Assembly: GCA_029265255.1 (NCBI GenBank)
Contig: JAJUJQ010000004.1
Span: 62,001-126,000 of the forward strand
Direction of reading: 5' to 3'
DNA from: Spirochaetota bacterium
Lineage (GTDB): Bacteria > Spirochaetota > Spirochaetia > Treponematales > Rectinemataceae
DNA length: 64,000 nucleotides
Shown: one piece after another, positions 1 to 9,065 of the stretch
Layout of the letters: every line of letters starts with the position of its first letter
How positions within the stretch are numbered: the stretch's first letter is position 1
The notes under the pieces: model-generated
What the model saw: the letters and a program-made list of their open reading frames with translations, nothing else
Database searches by the model: none
What the model was told of the DNA's origin: nothing
Program-made: the position numbers and the translations under genes

Positions 1-10
1 CAATGCTCAT
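1..10 (-). CDS. Start of an unidentified gene, cut by the window edge
   Basis: On the minus strand an ATG lies at 10-8, preceded by the strong Shine-Dalgarno AAAGGAG eight bases upstream. Only three codons (Met-Ser-Ile) are inside the window, so the product is unknown. It lies 63 bases downstream of the GntR regulator on the same strand and is probably the next gene of that operon. Confidence 0.45.
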
Positions 11-73
11 GCAATCCGCTCCTTTATTGCCCGTATGCCCGATTGGCGTTGGCCTCTCAGGCTCTCGGGTCGT

Positions 74-763
74 TTATTGTTTCCAGATCAAATCTTGCAG
101 GATCTGGCAGTCTCTTGTGACAAGCTCGAGCGCTTCGCGCTCATCTCCCCGACGAACCGCGTCGAGGAGCCTCATGTGGTAGTGAATCTCCAGCGGCTTA
201 TCCACACCGCCCAGCAAGAGCTGTATCGAGGCACGGCGCAGAAGGTCGATCAGCGAGACGATAGTCCTCACGAGAATCATGTTTCCGCTCAGCTCGGCAA
301 TGGTTCGATGGACAAGATCACCCTGGAGAATCCAGGAATGGATGCTGGTTTCGTCCTCTTCGATTTTTTTCTGCTGACGGATGAGCGCGTCGATCTTTGC
401 CAGTGCCTCAGGCGACCTGTTGCGGCAGGCGAGGCGCACGCTTTCCTGCTCCAGCAGCAGTCTGACATGAATAGCATCCAGGGTTTCACGGATACTGATA
501 GGGACGACGCGATATCCCATGCGAGGGACATTTTCGAGAATGCGCTCAGAACACAGCATCTGGAGCGCTTCCCTTACCGGGGCGCGGCTCATGCCAAACT
601 GTTCCGCGAGTGGCTGCTCATTCAGAAACGCGTCATTATCCAGAGAGCCACTCAGCACGATTTCCAAAATGCGGCGATAGGCCTCTTCCTTCCTCGAACG
701 TGGAGCGCTCATGACGCCGGCGGAAGAAGTATAATCAAAGATGGAGAACGAGCGCCGGTTCAC
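74..763 (-). CDS. GntR-family transcriptional regulator (FadR-type, FCD domain)
   Basis: A 229-residue regulator. Residues about 25-90 form the winged helix-turn-helix typical of GntR proteins, with the recognition stretch around EQFGMSRAPVREAL. The rest is helical and fits the FCD ligand-binding domain, which in this family binds carboxylic acids through a metal site. Its start overlaps the end of the uroporphyrinogen-decarboxylase-like gene by four bases (ATGA), so the two are translated together. It probably senses the substrate of that enzyme and controls the promoter at 1748-1777. The ligand cannot be named from sequence. Confidence 0.85.
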   Translation of the reverse strand: MNRRSFSIFDYTSSAGVMSAPRSRKEEAYRRILEIVLSGSLDNDAFLNEQPLAEQFGMSRAPVREALQMLCSERILENVPRMGYRVVPISIRETLDAIHVRLLLEQESVRLACRNRSPEALAKIDALIRQQKKIEEDETSIHSWILQGDLVHRTIAELSGNMILVRTIVSLIDLLRRASIQLLLGGVDKPLEIHYHMRLLDAVRRGDEREALELVTRDCQILQDLIWKQ

Positions 764-1713
764 CGCGTTACCCCTTTTGCCGCCATGTCCATGGCCGCGC
801 GGCGGAGAGCGTGCATATTTTCAGGAGGCGTACGCTCAAGGAAGGTGCAGCCGGGGGCGAGAATGAAGCCTTGCCCTCCTGTGACAGTGATGGCTTCGCA
901 CGCCTGATTGTAAATGACATCGGGATTTGCCACGCGCTGGGCAGCCGTATGATCGACGCCCCCGACAAGACACTTGGTGGTGCGACGCCGCATTTCCACG
1001 AGGGAGGGGCCTGCCACCCGATCTTCCCAGCTGATCGCATGACAGGGATACTGCGCGAAAAGATCGGTGTAAGATCCCTGTTCGCCGTGCGCATGCACGA
1101 TCACAAAAGGCACGCCGCGCATAGCCTCGAGCAGCATGAGATCGAGCGGCTGCTCGAACATTTCGTAGTCCTTCCGGGAGAGCCAGGCCGGCTCAGCGCC
1201 AAACGCGCCAAGAAAGAACCCATCAATTCCCGTCTCTTCGCGCGCCGCGCGAATAAAGGCAACGAGGTTGTCCGCGATAGTACGCAAGCCCCGCTGGAGC
1301 CATTCCGGGTGAGTTCGCAGATCCTCAGTGATTCGGTTCCAGGCGAGCCGTATGGCAATATGGAGTGGGGTAAAGACCGTGGCGATCACCGGAGTGTCTT
1401 CGGGCACTCGGTCGCGAACGATCTTGAGCGATTCGAGGCAGCGGCCAAACGCGGCCTTGTGGGGGTCAAGCGGTTCGAGTAACTCCCACACTTCTGGTCC
1501 GGTCGCAAACTGATAGTTGACTGGCGCATCGTAGAGCTCGTCATACATGACCTTGACATAGTCCGGGTCGTACGTCTTGTGGAATTCCAGCGTCCATTCG
1601 GCGAACTCGCGCGCGCCGCGCTGATGCACCGTGGAATGCTGATAGATCGAAACCGGAACGCGGTCTGGCCTTCCGCCATTGATCGCCGTTTCCAGACGCT
1701 GTCGCTTGGTCAT
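760..1713 (-). CDS. Uroporphyrinogen decarboxylase-like protein (MtaA/CmuA branch)
   Basis: A 317-residue TIM-barrel protein of the URO-D superfamily. The opening KRQRLETAINGGRPDRVPV is the usual N-terminus of the branch that holds methylcobamide:coenzyme M methyltransferases and related proteins, not of true HemE. A possible metal site is visible as the HAHG motif near residue 209 and the Cys of GFILAPGCTF near residue 289, comparable to the HxC...C zinc site of MtaA. A clear Shine-Dalgarno (GGAGGAAGG) precedes the ATG. It is followed by, and overlaps, its likely GntR regulator. Methyl transfer from a small methylated or methoxylated compound is the likely role, but no corrinoid protein lies nearby, so the substrate is unknown. 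Confidence 0.75.
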   Translation of the reverse strand: MTKRQRLETAINGGRPDRVPVSIYQHSTVHQRGAREFAEWTLEFHKTYDPDYVKVMYDELYDAPVNYQFATGPEVWELLEPLDPHKAAFGRCLESLKIVRDRVPEDTPVIATVFTPLHIAIRLAWNRITEDLRTHPEWLQRGLRTIADNLVAFIRAAREETGIDGFFLGAFGAEPAWLSRKDYEMFEQPLDLMLLEAMRGVPFVIVHAHGEQGSYTDLFAQYPCHAISWEDRVAGPSLVEMRRRTTKCLVGGVDHTAAQRVANPDVIYNQACEAITVTGGQGFILAPGCTFLERTPPENMHALRRAAMDMAAKGVTR

Positions 1714-1736
1714 GCCCTTCCTCCAGCGGATCGCTC

Positions 1737-1777
1737 TGATATGATTAATGATATGATCAGGTTTTCGGATTTGTCAA
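1737..1777 (-). promoter_or_regulatory. Sigma-70-type promoter with overlapping direct repeat
   Basis: Read on the minus strand, TTGACA (1777-1772) and TATCAT (1753-1748) are separated by 18 bases, 35 bases before the start of the URO-D-like gene. The plus strand carries TGATATGAT twice, at 1737-1745 and 1749-1757, a 12-base direct repeat that covers the -10 element. This is a good candidate operator for the GntR regulator encoded by the same operon. Confidence 0.6.
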
Positions 1778-1951
1778 GGAATGTTTTAAAAATTTACGCG
1801 CCAACCAGGCCTGCTGCTATGGACGGAGCGGGAGGCAACGAGGCTTATTCAATTAAAGGTGGGCAATTGCGATGTTTTATATGGTAATGTATAGTCTTCC
1901 TGAGGCATTCGTGAAAGTGATGCCGAATTATTTAAATATGATGGAAGATAA

Positions 1952-2881
1952 ATGAAAGAATTGCGTCACATGCGCCTTGCCATGATACTTCTCGCGCTGA
2001 GCGCTTCCCTATTGATGGATTCATGCGCCAGCGGAGCATCTGTAGCAAAAGACTCAATACCAGCACCCAGCCAGTCCTATCTCGACTCGATTCGCTGGTG
2101 GGATCAAGGTATGCAGAACCCTGCAAAGGAACTTGTCGTCGAAACACCGGAACAGCTCCTAGCCCGTGTTCCGACACGATCAGACCCCCGCATCGTCGTG
2201 CTTATGTATCACAACATCGTATTTGGTCGTACCGGCGGCGAATACAATCGCGACCTTTACAATTTCGAGCATGATCTTGTTTTTTTGCGCAATCGCACCA
2301 CTATTATCAGCCTCGATGAGTTGGCGAATATCAAGGAAGGAAAAACTGCGCTTTCGACCGACGCGTCCATCATCACCTTCGATGATGGCGACCTCTCAGT
2401 CTATGCGCTTGTTTTTCCCCTCCTGCGACAGTACGACATCAAGGCGACGTTCTTCGTCATCACCGATTTTGTCGGTACGACCGGCTATGTCAACTGGCAG
2501 CAGCTGAAGGAAATGTCAGATTACCGAAACGCGCGAGGCGAGAAACTCTTTACCATTGCGTCTCATTCGCTCGACCATGAACGGTTCGACCAACTCTCGC
2601 CCGAACGTATTAAATATCAACTGGTTGAATCCAAGGCCAGGATCGAACGAGCCATTGGAGCACCGGTGCAGTTCTTCGCATTGCCTTTTGGCGCAGGCTC
2701 AGGACGGCCGGAGATCATCGAAGCAGCTCGGCAGGGAGGGTATAAGGGTATCCGCACATCCACCGCAGGAGCGATGAAACCCGATGCAATCGATTTATTC
2801 AATATTCCTGCAATATATGTGAATAACGAGAGATCAGATATCCTGAGCCAACAGATCTACTCCCGCTACCTTGGGCGTTGA
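1952..2881 (+). CDS. Polysaccharide deacetylase, probable lipoprotein
   Basis: A 309-residue protein with a NodB-type carbohydrate esterase 4 domain. Motif 1 is TFDDGD (142-147, with the catalytic Asp and a metal Asp), motif 2 is SHSLDH (204-209, the two metal His), and LPFGAGS (244-250) stands where the family usually has a PYG-type motif. MYHNI near residue 85 is typical of the Bacillus YheN/PgaB-like branch. Residues 7-25 form a hydrophobic signal ending LLMDSC, so Cys25 is likely lipidated by a relaxed spirochaetal lipobox. The start may be the second ATG (1970). The product probably deacetylates an envelope or extracellular glycan. It ends five bases before the convergent acyl-CoA synthetase gene. 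Confidence 0.85.
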   Translation: MKELRHMRLAMILLALSASLLMDSCASGASVAKDSIPAPSQSYLDSIRWWDQGMQNPAKELVVETPEQLLARVPTRSDPRIVVLMYHNIVFGRTGGEYNRDLYNFEHDLVFLRNRTTIISLDELANIKEGKTALSTDASIITFDDGDLSVYALVFPLLRQYDIKATFFVITDFVGTTGYVNWQQLKEMSDYRNARGEKLFTIASHSLDHERFDQLSPERIKYQLVESKARIERAIGAPVQFFALPFGAGSGRPEIIEAARQGGYKGIRTSTAGAMKPDAIDLFNIPAIYVNNERSDILSQQIYSRYLGR

Positions 2882-2886
2882 GCGCG

Positions 2887-4809
2887 CTATTTATCTTTCT
2901 TGATCAAGGCGCGGAAGCGTTCCTCAACATAGCGGCGCTTGACCTTCAATGTCTGAGTAAGTTCTTTCCCCACCGTAAAATCATTCAAGATTGGGAATAT
3001 TTTGGTGACGCGCTCGAAAGGCTTGAAGCCGTGTTCCTTGGTGATGCGCGAATTAACCTCTTCAAGAAGAATGCGATAAATCTGGTCGTTTTCGATGGAG
3101 TTGGTGCCCTCGGTAATGACTTCGTTCCGGGAAAGCTTGAGCTCAGCCGCCAGTTTCATCAGCTCGTCCTCGTTGATGGCGACAATGGCTGATATCTGTT
3201 TCTGGTCCTGGCCAAGAACCACGGCATGGTCGATATAGACGCTCTCCTTGAGCTTGTCCTCGATGGGCTCCGGTTCCACATTCTCGCCACCCATGAGCAC
3301 GATGGTGTCCTTTGCCCTGCCGACGATGATGAATTCCCCATTTTCGGAGCGCACCGCAAGATCGCCGGTATTGAGCCATCCGTCAGGAAGTAGAACCGCC
3401 CGTGTCGCGTCCGGATTTTTGTAGTACCCTTTCATGACCTGTGGACCGCGCACAAACAAGACGCCTTTTTCTCCAATATCAGCCAGTGAACCATCCTCGC
3501 GCCGTATTTCCACCTCAGTATTGTCGAAAGGGACACCCGTCGACCCAAAGGTATTGCGATCGAGCCGCCTGGAAAGAATACCGGGCGCGCATTCGGTCAT
3601 ACCGTAGGCGTTGACCAATGGTATGCCGATGGCGTTGAACAGCTCGTCGAGATATTTAGGGAGTGACCCCGCACCGCAGGTTGCCAGCCTGAGCCTTCCC
3701 CCGACCTTTTCGCGAAAAGGCTTGAACAGCAGGCCCGCCACCGCGTGCCCCGGAAACAGCAGCACATACCGTGCCGCGTGCCACAGCCAGGCCATGAGCC
3801 TGGCCACAACGCTTCGTTTATGCAGGGAAACATAGCATTTCTTGAGGTACTGCGCGGATGTCATCCATGCTTGATTGTTCTTGATGAGCCCCATCACGAG
3901 CCGTCGCTTGGCGCTCGGCATTTCGCTGATGGCCTTAATAAGCTTCTGGTAAATCGATTCCCAGATTCGCGGAACCGAAATGAGCAGGTGCGGTTTTTCA
4001 GCCAGCAGGTCAGCCGCGAATCTTCCCGCTGAAGAATAAACAAAGGTGAGCCCCGCAGAAAGCCCACAATACTCGAACGCGCGTTCGTAGACATGCCAGG
4101 ATGGCAGCATCACGACAGTAACCTCTGGCCTGTCGATATCGATCTGGAGACGCGGGGTATTGGCTACCAGATTCTGGATGAAGTTGCGGTGAGTCAGCAT
4201 GACGCCCTTAGGGTTGCCGGTGGTGCCCGACGTATAGACGATCGTGAGCAGATCGTGTTCATCGATGAGAAGGTCGAGCTTCTCGACAAGATCGGGTTCC
4301 TGCTCCAATGCCCCCATCCCGTTGGCAATGAGTTCATCATAGAAGATGGTTCTGTCAGCTATTGGAGCAGGGACAGGCGACCCCTCTTTCGGCCTATCAA
4401 CCACAAAGACATTGACACAGCGCGCCCAGTCTTCGTCCGAAAATTCGCCCGCAAGATCGATCAGCTGGGCAACGTTTTCCACGATGAGGTGACGCGAGTC
4501 CGAGTGTCGAAAGATAAACGCCACTTCTTTGGCGGGCGTATCCGAGCCGCGAGGGATACTGACCGCGCCATTCGCCATGAGCGCAAAATCGGTCGCGATC
4601 CACTCGTAGCGATTGTTGACAAAGAAACCGACATGATCGCCCCGCGCGATGCCGGCCGCGGCAAACCCTCCGGTCAGGATTCGGATCATATGCGCGAATT
4701 GGGTATAGGTCCTAGTTTCCACACCATCACTGGCGCGCCATTTGTGGGAAATCCGGTCCGGATAGCGCCGTGCGGTCTCAAAAGGAACCGCGAGCAATGT
4801 ACTTTTCAT
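2887..4809 (-). CDS. Long-chain acyl-CoA synthetase (AMP-forming)
   Basis: A 640-residue ANL-superfamily enzyme that activates fatty acids to acyl-AMP and then acyl-CoA. The phosphate-binding loop YTSGTTGNPKG, the A5 motif YGMTECAPG and the GWLNTGDLA motif are all present, and the length and C-terminal extension match FAA1/FadD15-type synthetases. The start at 4809 is chosen because AAGGAG lies seven bases upstream; the frame remains open for 12 more codons but there is no good signal there. It probably feeds exogenous fatty acids into lipid synthesis. It lies downstream of metK on the same strand, about 135 bases away, and ends against the convergent deacetylase gene. Confidence 0.93.
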   Translation of the reverse strand: MKSTLLAVPFETARRYPDRISHKWRASDGVETRTYTQFAHMIRILTGGFAAAGIARGDHVGFFVNNRYEWIATDFALMANGAVSIPRGSDTPAKEVAFIFRHSDSRHLIVENVAQLIDLAGEFSDEDWARCVNVFVVDRPKEGSPVPAPIADRTIFYDELIANGMGALEQEPDLVEKLDLLIDEHDLLTIVYTSGTTGNPKGVMLTHRNFIQNLVANTPRLQIDIDRPEVTVVMLPSWHVYERAFEYCGLSAGLTFVYSSAGRFAADLLAEKPHLLISVPRIWESIYQKLIKAISEMPSAKRRLVMGLIKNNQAWMTSAQYLKKCYVSLHKRSVVARLMAWLWHAARYVLLFPGHAVAGLLFKPFREKVGGRLRLATCGAGSLPKYLDELFNAIGIPLVNAYGMTECAPGILSRRLDRNTFGSTGVPFDNTEVEIRREDGSLADIGEKGVLFVRGPQVMKGYYKNPDATRAVLLPDGWLNTGDLAVRSENGEFIIVGRAKDTIVLMGGENVEPEPIEDKLKESVYIDHAVVLGQDQKQISAIVAINEDELMKLAAELKLSRNEVITEGTNSIENDQIYRILLEEVNSRITKEHGFKPFERVTKIFPILNDFTVGKELTQTLKVKRRYVEERFRALIKKDK

Positions 4810-4944
4810 AGACACTCCTTCGTACTTCGCTTCGCGATGAATCAATCCAGATGAGCCCGCGAATAATACGTGCGTAAAATATACTCGAATGTTGACAAAA
4901 AATAAAGGAGTGTCATGGCCGAGGCGGCCTGCAATATTCCTGAG

Positions 4945-6129
4945 CTAGCGAATCGCTTTCAGCAACGCTTCTACCTTGTCCGTCTTTTCCCAGTTGAAAT
5001 GATCACGGCCAAAATGGCCGTACGCCGCCGTCTGTCGGTATATCGGATTCTTGAGCTTGAGAGCCTCGATAATACCGCGCGGGGTCAGATCGAATACCTT
5101 CAGGATCGCGCGCTCGATTGCCTCTTCCTCGACTTTGGCCGTACCAAATGTTTCGATGAGTACGGAAATCGGCTCAGGTACGCCTATTGCGTACGCCACC
5201 TCGAGTTCGCAGCGTTCGGCCAGCCCCGCCGCAACCACATTCTTGGCGATGTACCGCGCCATGTACGCGGCCGAGCGGTCCACCTTGCTGGGGTCCTTGC
5301 CAGAAAACGCGCCGCCCCCATGGCGACCCATGCCGCCATAGGTATCGACAATGATCTTGCGCCCTGTCAGCCCCGTGTCGCCCGCCGGTCCGCCGATCAC
5401 AAAGCGGCCGGTCGGATTGATAAAATAGCGGGTGTTCGCATCAAGCAGGCCGGTCGGCTCCAAAACCGGCTTGATGACCCTTTCAATCAGGGTTTCCCGA
5501 ATTTCTTCATATTGCAGCAGGTGCCCGTTTATATGATCATCATGCTGCTGCGAAAGGACGACCGCGGAAATGCGTACCGGACGATGGCCATCGTACTCAA
5601 CGGTCACCTGGCTCTTGCCGTCTGGGCGCATCCAGGGAATTTCCTTTGCTTTCCGGACAGCTGAGGCTTTCTGCATTATCTTATGCGCGAGAAGAATGGG
5701 AGTCGGCATGAGTTCGGGGGTCTCGTTACAGGCAAAGCCAAACATCATGCCCTGGTCGCCGGCGCCTTGCTTGCCTTCATATTCCTTAAGACCATGACCA
5801 TCGACGCCCTGCGCGATGTCAGGCGTTTGATTGTGAATGGAAGTGAGGACCGCCATCGATTCCCAGTCGAGGCCATAATCGGGATTGTTGTAGCCTATTT
5901 CCCGCACAACCGACCGAGCTACTTCCTGAATATCGACATAGGTATGCGTGGTGATTTCGCCGCCGACCAGGACCAGCCCGGTCGTGGTATAGCATTCGCA
6001 CGCTACCCGGCTGTGCCGGTCCTTTTCGAGGCACGCATCGAGCACAGCATCGGAAATCTGATCGCAGATCTTGTCGGGATGTCCTTCGGAAACTGATTCG
6101 GACGTAAAGGGGCGCAGAGGTGTTGCCAT
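4945..6129 (-). CDS. metK: S-adenosylmethionine synthetase
   Basis: A 394-residue cytosolic enzyme that makes S-adenosylmethionine from methionine and ATP. The N-terminal [20 protein letters not shown], the [12 protein letters not shown] loop and the [19 protein letters not shown] signature are complete and the length is normal for the family. A Shine-Dalgarno (AGAGGG) precedes the ATG. A plausible promoter lies at 6233-6262. I looked for a SAM riboswitch in the leader and found no recognisable one. The reading frame antisense to this gene (4915-5664) is a shadow. Confidence 0.97.
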   Translation of the reverse strand: MATPLRPFTSESVSEGHPDKICDQISDAVLDACLEKDRHSRVACECYTTTGLVLVGGEITTHTYVDIQEVARSVVREIGYNNPDYGLDWESMAVLTSIHNQTPDIAQGVDGHGLKEYEGKQGAGDQGMMFGFACNETPELMPTPILLAHKIMQKASAVRKAKEIPWMRPDGKSQVTVEYDGHRPVRISAVVLSQQHDDHINGHLLQYEEIRETLIERVIKPVLEPTGLLDANTRYFINPTGRFVIGGPAGDTGLTGRKIIVDTYGGMGRHGGGAFSGKDPSKVDRSAAYMARYIAKNVVAAGLAERCELEVAYAIGVPEPISVLIETFGTAKVEEEAIERAILKVFDLTPRGIIEALKLKNPIYRQTAAYGHFGRDHFNWEKTDKVEALLKAIR

Positions 6130-6232
6130 GGGGTACCCTCTTTAGCATGAATTTCTTACCCGCCCGCAATTCGGAGAAATCGGCGGGACCGGCGCACCAT
6201 GAAAACTTCCGCACACCGGTTTTTACATCCTT

Positions 6233-6262
6233 ACTGTATCCAATAACGAGTCTGTGGGTCAA
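6233..6262 (-). promoter_or_regulatory. Candidate promoter for metK
   Basis: On the minus strand TTGACC (6262-6257) and TACAGT (6238-6233) are separated by 18 bases. The inferred leader before metK is about 100 bases. The rest of the 321-base divergent gap between metK and the NlpC/P60 gene (6130-6450) shows no other clear element. Confidence 0.4.
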
Positions 6263-6450
6263 GCTCACAAGAGGTCCCGCGAGTGCCTAGGCCGCAAGAT
6301 CCGCGGCGCTTTTATGCATCACAAGGTCCCGCGCGCCAGGGCCGCGTTATCTCCTCCGTTCATGCATCCAGATGTATCCAAAAGACAGGAGGACGTCAGG
6401 CGAAATCACCCTATCTAATTATCCTGAAAGCATATGCCGATAATGAGGAT

Positions 6451-7482
6451 ATGGAGCGGTATCGCCGCGTGTTTGTCAGGCTCATGTTCCTTGTCATTGC
6501 TGCAAGCGCAGTAACGGCCATGTTCGCTGCCGAAAACCCTCCTCTGGCTGAAAAGCTCTCCATACAGGCTAGAAACGCCGTGGTACGCGCGGCCGAGCGC
6601 TACCTGGGAACACCCTATCAATATGGGGGAGAAAGCGCGCGGGGGATGGATTGTTCCGGACTTGTATATATCGCTTATCTCGAGGCCACCGGCATCAAAG
6701 TTCCCCGCACAGTCGAGTCTCTCTCCACCTGGACGCAAAAAATAGGGTTGTCGGAACTTCAGCCGGGGGATCTAATCTTCTTCAGCCTCCAGCCGGGAGG
6801 AACAAAGGCCGACCATGTAGGCATCGCGACGGGAGACCGCCATTTCATTCACTCAACAAGCCAGGGGGCGTCCACCGGCGTCATCAGAAGCAGCTTGTCG
6901 GAGCCTGCCTGGTCTTCGCGCGCGCTCTATGGAGGGAGGGCACTTCCTTCCTCTCCCCTGCCTGCAAGCATCCTCGATTTCAGCCTCTGGGCCATTATGC
7001 CTGAAGAGGACGTGCTCAATCTTGCCGGCAAGGGTCAGTGGGGAATCGGCGTTTCAGCCGGCGGGATGCTGGCCTTGCCTTTCGGCCTCGCGGCTGGCCT
7101 CGAGACTGGATTCCGAATCGACCCCGCGAGCGGTATCATTCGTGTGCCCTTCGAATTTGCGATTGGTCGGCCGGTTGGTCTGATGTGCTTCGCCGGCCAT
7201 GCCCTGACGCTCTCTGCGAGCACTTTCCACCCGATCGACACGACCGACACCATACGCCGGTACGGCCGCTCCTACCTGCTATCGGACAGCTTTTTTAGCA
7301 CCTTCGGCGTAAGGCATGGTACTCAGCTTTTCACCGCGGGCTCGACTCGTGCAGATTTTGTATTTGAATTGCGCTACGACAACTACCTCCGCGCCTCAGG
7401 CCAAACAGCCGACCTCACCGCCGACCTGCAGGCTTGCGTGAGCGCATCGATCGGGCTTCGCCTGCGTCTGCTGCATTATTGA
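6451..7482 (+). CDS. Exported NlpC/P60 peptidase with a beta-rich C-terminal domain
   Basis: A 343-residue protein. Residues 1-26 look like a signal peptide (VRLMFLVIAASAVTAMFA). An NlpC/P60 cysteine peptidase domain follows, with the catalytic Cys in RGMDCSGLVY, the His in ADHVGIATG and a third polar residue in RHFIHST, so it should cut peptidoglycan stem peptides. The last 150 residues are unrelated to the peptidase: alternating hydrophobic/aromatic strands with glycine turns, ending in Tyr, which resembles a small outer-membrane beta-barrel. The frame is open further upstream, but GAGGA and GATAAT just before 6451 favour this start. An accessory carbohydrate- or membrane-binding domain is the alternative reading for the C-terminus. 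Confidence 0.82.
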   Translation: MERYRRVFVRLMFLVIAASAVTAMFAAENPPLAEKLSIQARNAVVRAAERYLGTPYQYGGESARGMDCSGLVYIAYLEATGIKVPRTVESLSTWTQKIGLSELQPGDLIFFSLQPGGTKADHVGIATGDRHFIHSTSQGASTGVIRSSLSEPAWSSRALYGGRALPSSPLPASILDFSLWAIMPEEDVLNLAGKGQWGIGVSAGGMLALPFGLAAGLETGFRIDPASGIIRVPFEFAIGRPVGLMCFAGHALTLSASTFHPIDTTDTIRRYGRSYLLSDSFFSTFGVRHGTQLFTAGSTRADFVFELRYDNYLRASGQTADLTADLQACVSASIGLRLRLLHY

Positions 7483-7548
7483 GCGACACAGGCCCTATTG
7501 CATGCATCCGAAGCAGCCGAAACACTGCTCGCCCCCCCACAAGCCGCA

Positions 7549-7583
7549 TAAAAAAAGAAAACCGCCTGCATGCACGCAGGCGG
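7549..7583 (-). terminator. Rho-independent terminator of the rnf operon
   Basis: CCGCCTGC (7562-7569) and GCAGGCGG (7576-7583) form a perfect eight-base stem with a six-base loop. On the minus strand it is followed by a T-rich run (complement of 7550-7561). It stands 40 bases beyond the rnfB stop. Confidence 0.85.
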
Positions 7584-7623
7584 TCCCTCCTATGTCCCAA
7601 CCCTCTCCGTAATACCGGAACGC

Positions 7624-8472
7624 TTAGGCCTCCTGCATCACCGGCACTACCTTCTTAGTACCAAAGACATCAGTTTCGAGCATCTTGTAGCACTTGGTCG
7701 GGCACTTCTGCGCACAGATGCCGCAGGAGGTACACTTTGCATAGTCCGTAACCGGAATGCCATTGACCATCGTGATCGCACCTTCCGGGCAATTCTTGAC
7801 GCAAAGCTCGCACTTGATGCAGCCGACTTTGCAGGTTTTGAGCACATTCTGCTTGAGCACATTGCGGTTCGAGCAAAGCACGATGGACCCTACCCTGTCG
7901 CGCGGGACCAGAGTCAGGATCTTCTGCGGACATTCCTCAACGCACATGCCGCAACCCGTGCAGTTGTCGTAATTCACATGCGGCAGCCCATCTTCGCCCA
8001 TGGCAAGCGCGTCGAACTTGCAGACTGCCACGCAGTCGCCAAAGCCCTGGCAGCCCCAAGTGCATGCTTTGATGCTGCCCGTCGAGAGCTTCGCGGCTCG
8101 GCAGGTCTCGATGCCAATATAGTCACCCTTCTGGACCGCCTTTTCCTTGGTCCCCTGGCACAGCAGCACCGCAACCTTATCCTCGACCGTCGCTTCAAGC
8201 CCCATGATCTTGGCGAGCGCCTCGGCAGTCGACGAACCTCCCGCGGTACATTTCGTAGGAGCGGCCCGCCCGGTAGCCACGGCTTCCGCGTACCCGTCGC
8301 AGCCTGGGAAGCCGCATCCGCCACAGTTTGCACCAGGAAGCGCTTCTCTTACCTCATCGATTTTCGGATCGCGCTCGACCTTGAATTTCTCGCGGAAAAA
8401 TGCCAGCGCGATGCCGAGCACGAAGGCCAGCAGGGCAGAAAATCCGATGGTAATCAGAATCATTCCAACCAT
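7624..8472 (-). CDS. rnfB: Rnf complex subunit B, iron-sulfur protein
   Basis: A 282-residue subunit of the ion-pumping ferredoxin:NAD+ oxidoreductase. A single N-terminal membrane helix (residues about 3-25) is followed by the Fe-S domain with GANCGGCGFPGCDGYAEAV, then by ferredoxin-type clusters seen as CTGCGMCVEECP, CIKCELCVKNCP and CTSCGICAQKCP. These clusters carry electrons from reduced ferredoxin into the membrane part. It is the last gene of rnfCDGEAB and is followed by a strong terminator. Confidence 0.95.
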   Translation of the reverse strand: MVGMILITIGFSALLAFVLGIALAFFREKFKVERDPKIDEVREALPGANCGGCGFPGCDGYAEAVATGRAAPTKCTAGGSSTAEALAKIMGLEATVEDKVAVLLCQGTKEKAVQKGDYIGIETCRAAKLSTGSIKACTWGCQGFGDCVAVCKFDALAMGEDGLPHVNYDNCTGCGMCVEECPQKILTLVPRDRVGSIVLCSNRNVLKQNVLKTCKVGCIKCELCVKNCPEGAITMVNGIPVTDYAKCTSCGICAQKCPTKCYKMLETDVFGTKKVVPVMQEA

Positions 8473-8486
8473 GATTTCGATCCTTG

Positions 8487-9065
8487 TTATTTGATGAGCC
8501 CGGAGAAGCCCATAAACGCGATGCCGATCAACGCCGTAGCGATGAATAGAATGGGCGTTCCCTGCAGAAACCTGGGCACGGGACTGGTTTTCATCCTGTC
8601 ACGGATGCCGGCGAGCAACACCATCGCGAGCAGATACCCGAGCGATCCTCCCACCGAATAGGAAATCGACTGAATGAAGTTGTATTTGAACGAAATGTTC
8701 TCGAATGTAATGGCCAGAATGGCACAGTTGGTTGTGATGAGCGGCAGGTAGATACCCATGGCGGAATAGAGGCCGGGCACATTCTTCTTGAGATAGAATT
8801 CGACCAGTTGCACCAGGCTCGCGATGACCAGAATGAAGATAAGAATCTGGAGGAAGGTTAGGTTGAGCGGCACCAGCACAAAGTGGTAGATCGGCCAGGT
8901 AGCCGCCGTCGCCAGCACCGTAACAAAAGTAACCGCAAACCCCATGCCGACAGACTGGCCCACATCGCTCGTCATGCCGACATACGAACACAGCGCCAGG
9001 AAGCGCATGACGACGACATTGTTCACAAGCAGCGCAAGTAGAAAAATTTTCGTCAGATCCATCAC
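8487..9065 (-). CDS. rnfA: Rnf complex subunit A, membrane protein
   Basis: A 192-residue protein with about six membrane helices, homologous to RnfE and to NqrE. The conserved pseudo-symmetric helices contain FLALCSYVG near the N-terminus and TNCAILA in the middle, whose Cys residues help bind the shared 2Fe-2S cluster in known RnfA/RnfE structures. The start overlaps the end of rnfE by four bases. It forms the ion and electron path through the membrane together with RnfE and RnfD. Confidence 0.95.
   Translation of the reverse strand: MMDLTKIFLLALLVNNVVVMRFLALCSYVGMTSDVGQSVGMGFAVTFVTVLATAATWPIYHFVLVPLNLTFLQILIFILVIASLVQLVEFYLKKNVPGLYSAMGIYLPLITTNCAILAITFENISFKYNFIQSISYSVGGSLGYLLAMVLLAGIRDRMKTSPVPRFLQGTPILFIATALIGIAFMGFSGLIK

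Noticed and set aside
35..1482. Long plus-strand frames opposite the GntR and URO-D-like genes
   Set aside because: They are antisense shadows; the minus-strand genes have family motifs, Shine-Dalgarno sites and a coupled overlap.
4915..5664. Plus-strand frame antisense to metK with a good AAAGGAG before its ATG
   Set aside because: The product has no recognisable domain and metK is certain. The Shine-Dalgarno-like sequence resembles, in inverted orientation, that of the acyl-CoA synthetase gene (AAGGAGTGTC at 4906-4915 and on the minus strand near 4821-4812), which I take as coincidence.
6130..6450. Possible SAM riboswitch upstream of metK
   Set aside because: I searched the leader for the conserved SAM-I core and a terminator stem and found neither.
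7570..8661. Frame of 363 codons opposite rnfB
   Set aside because: Shadow of rnfB: it disagrees with the ferredoxin cysteine pattern on the minus strand.
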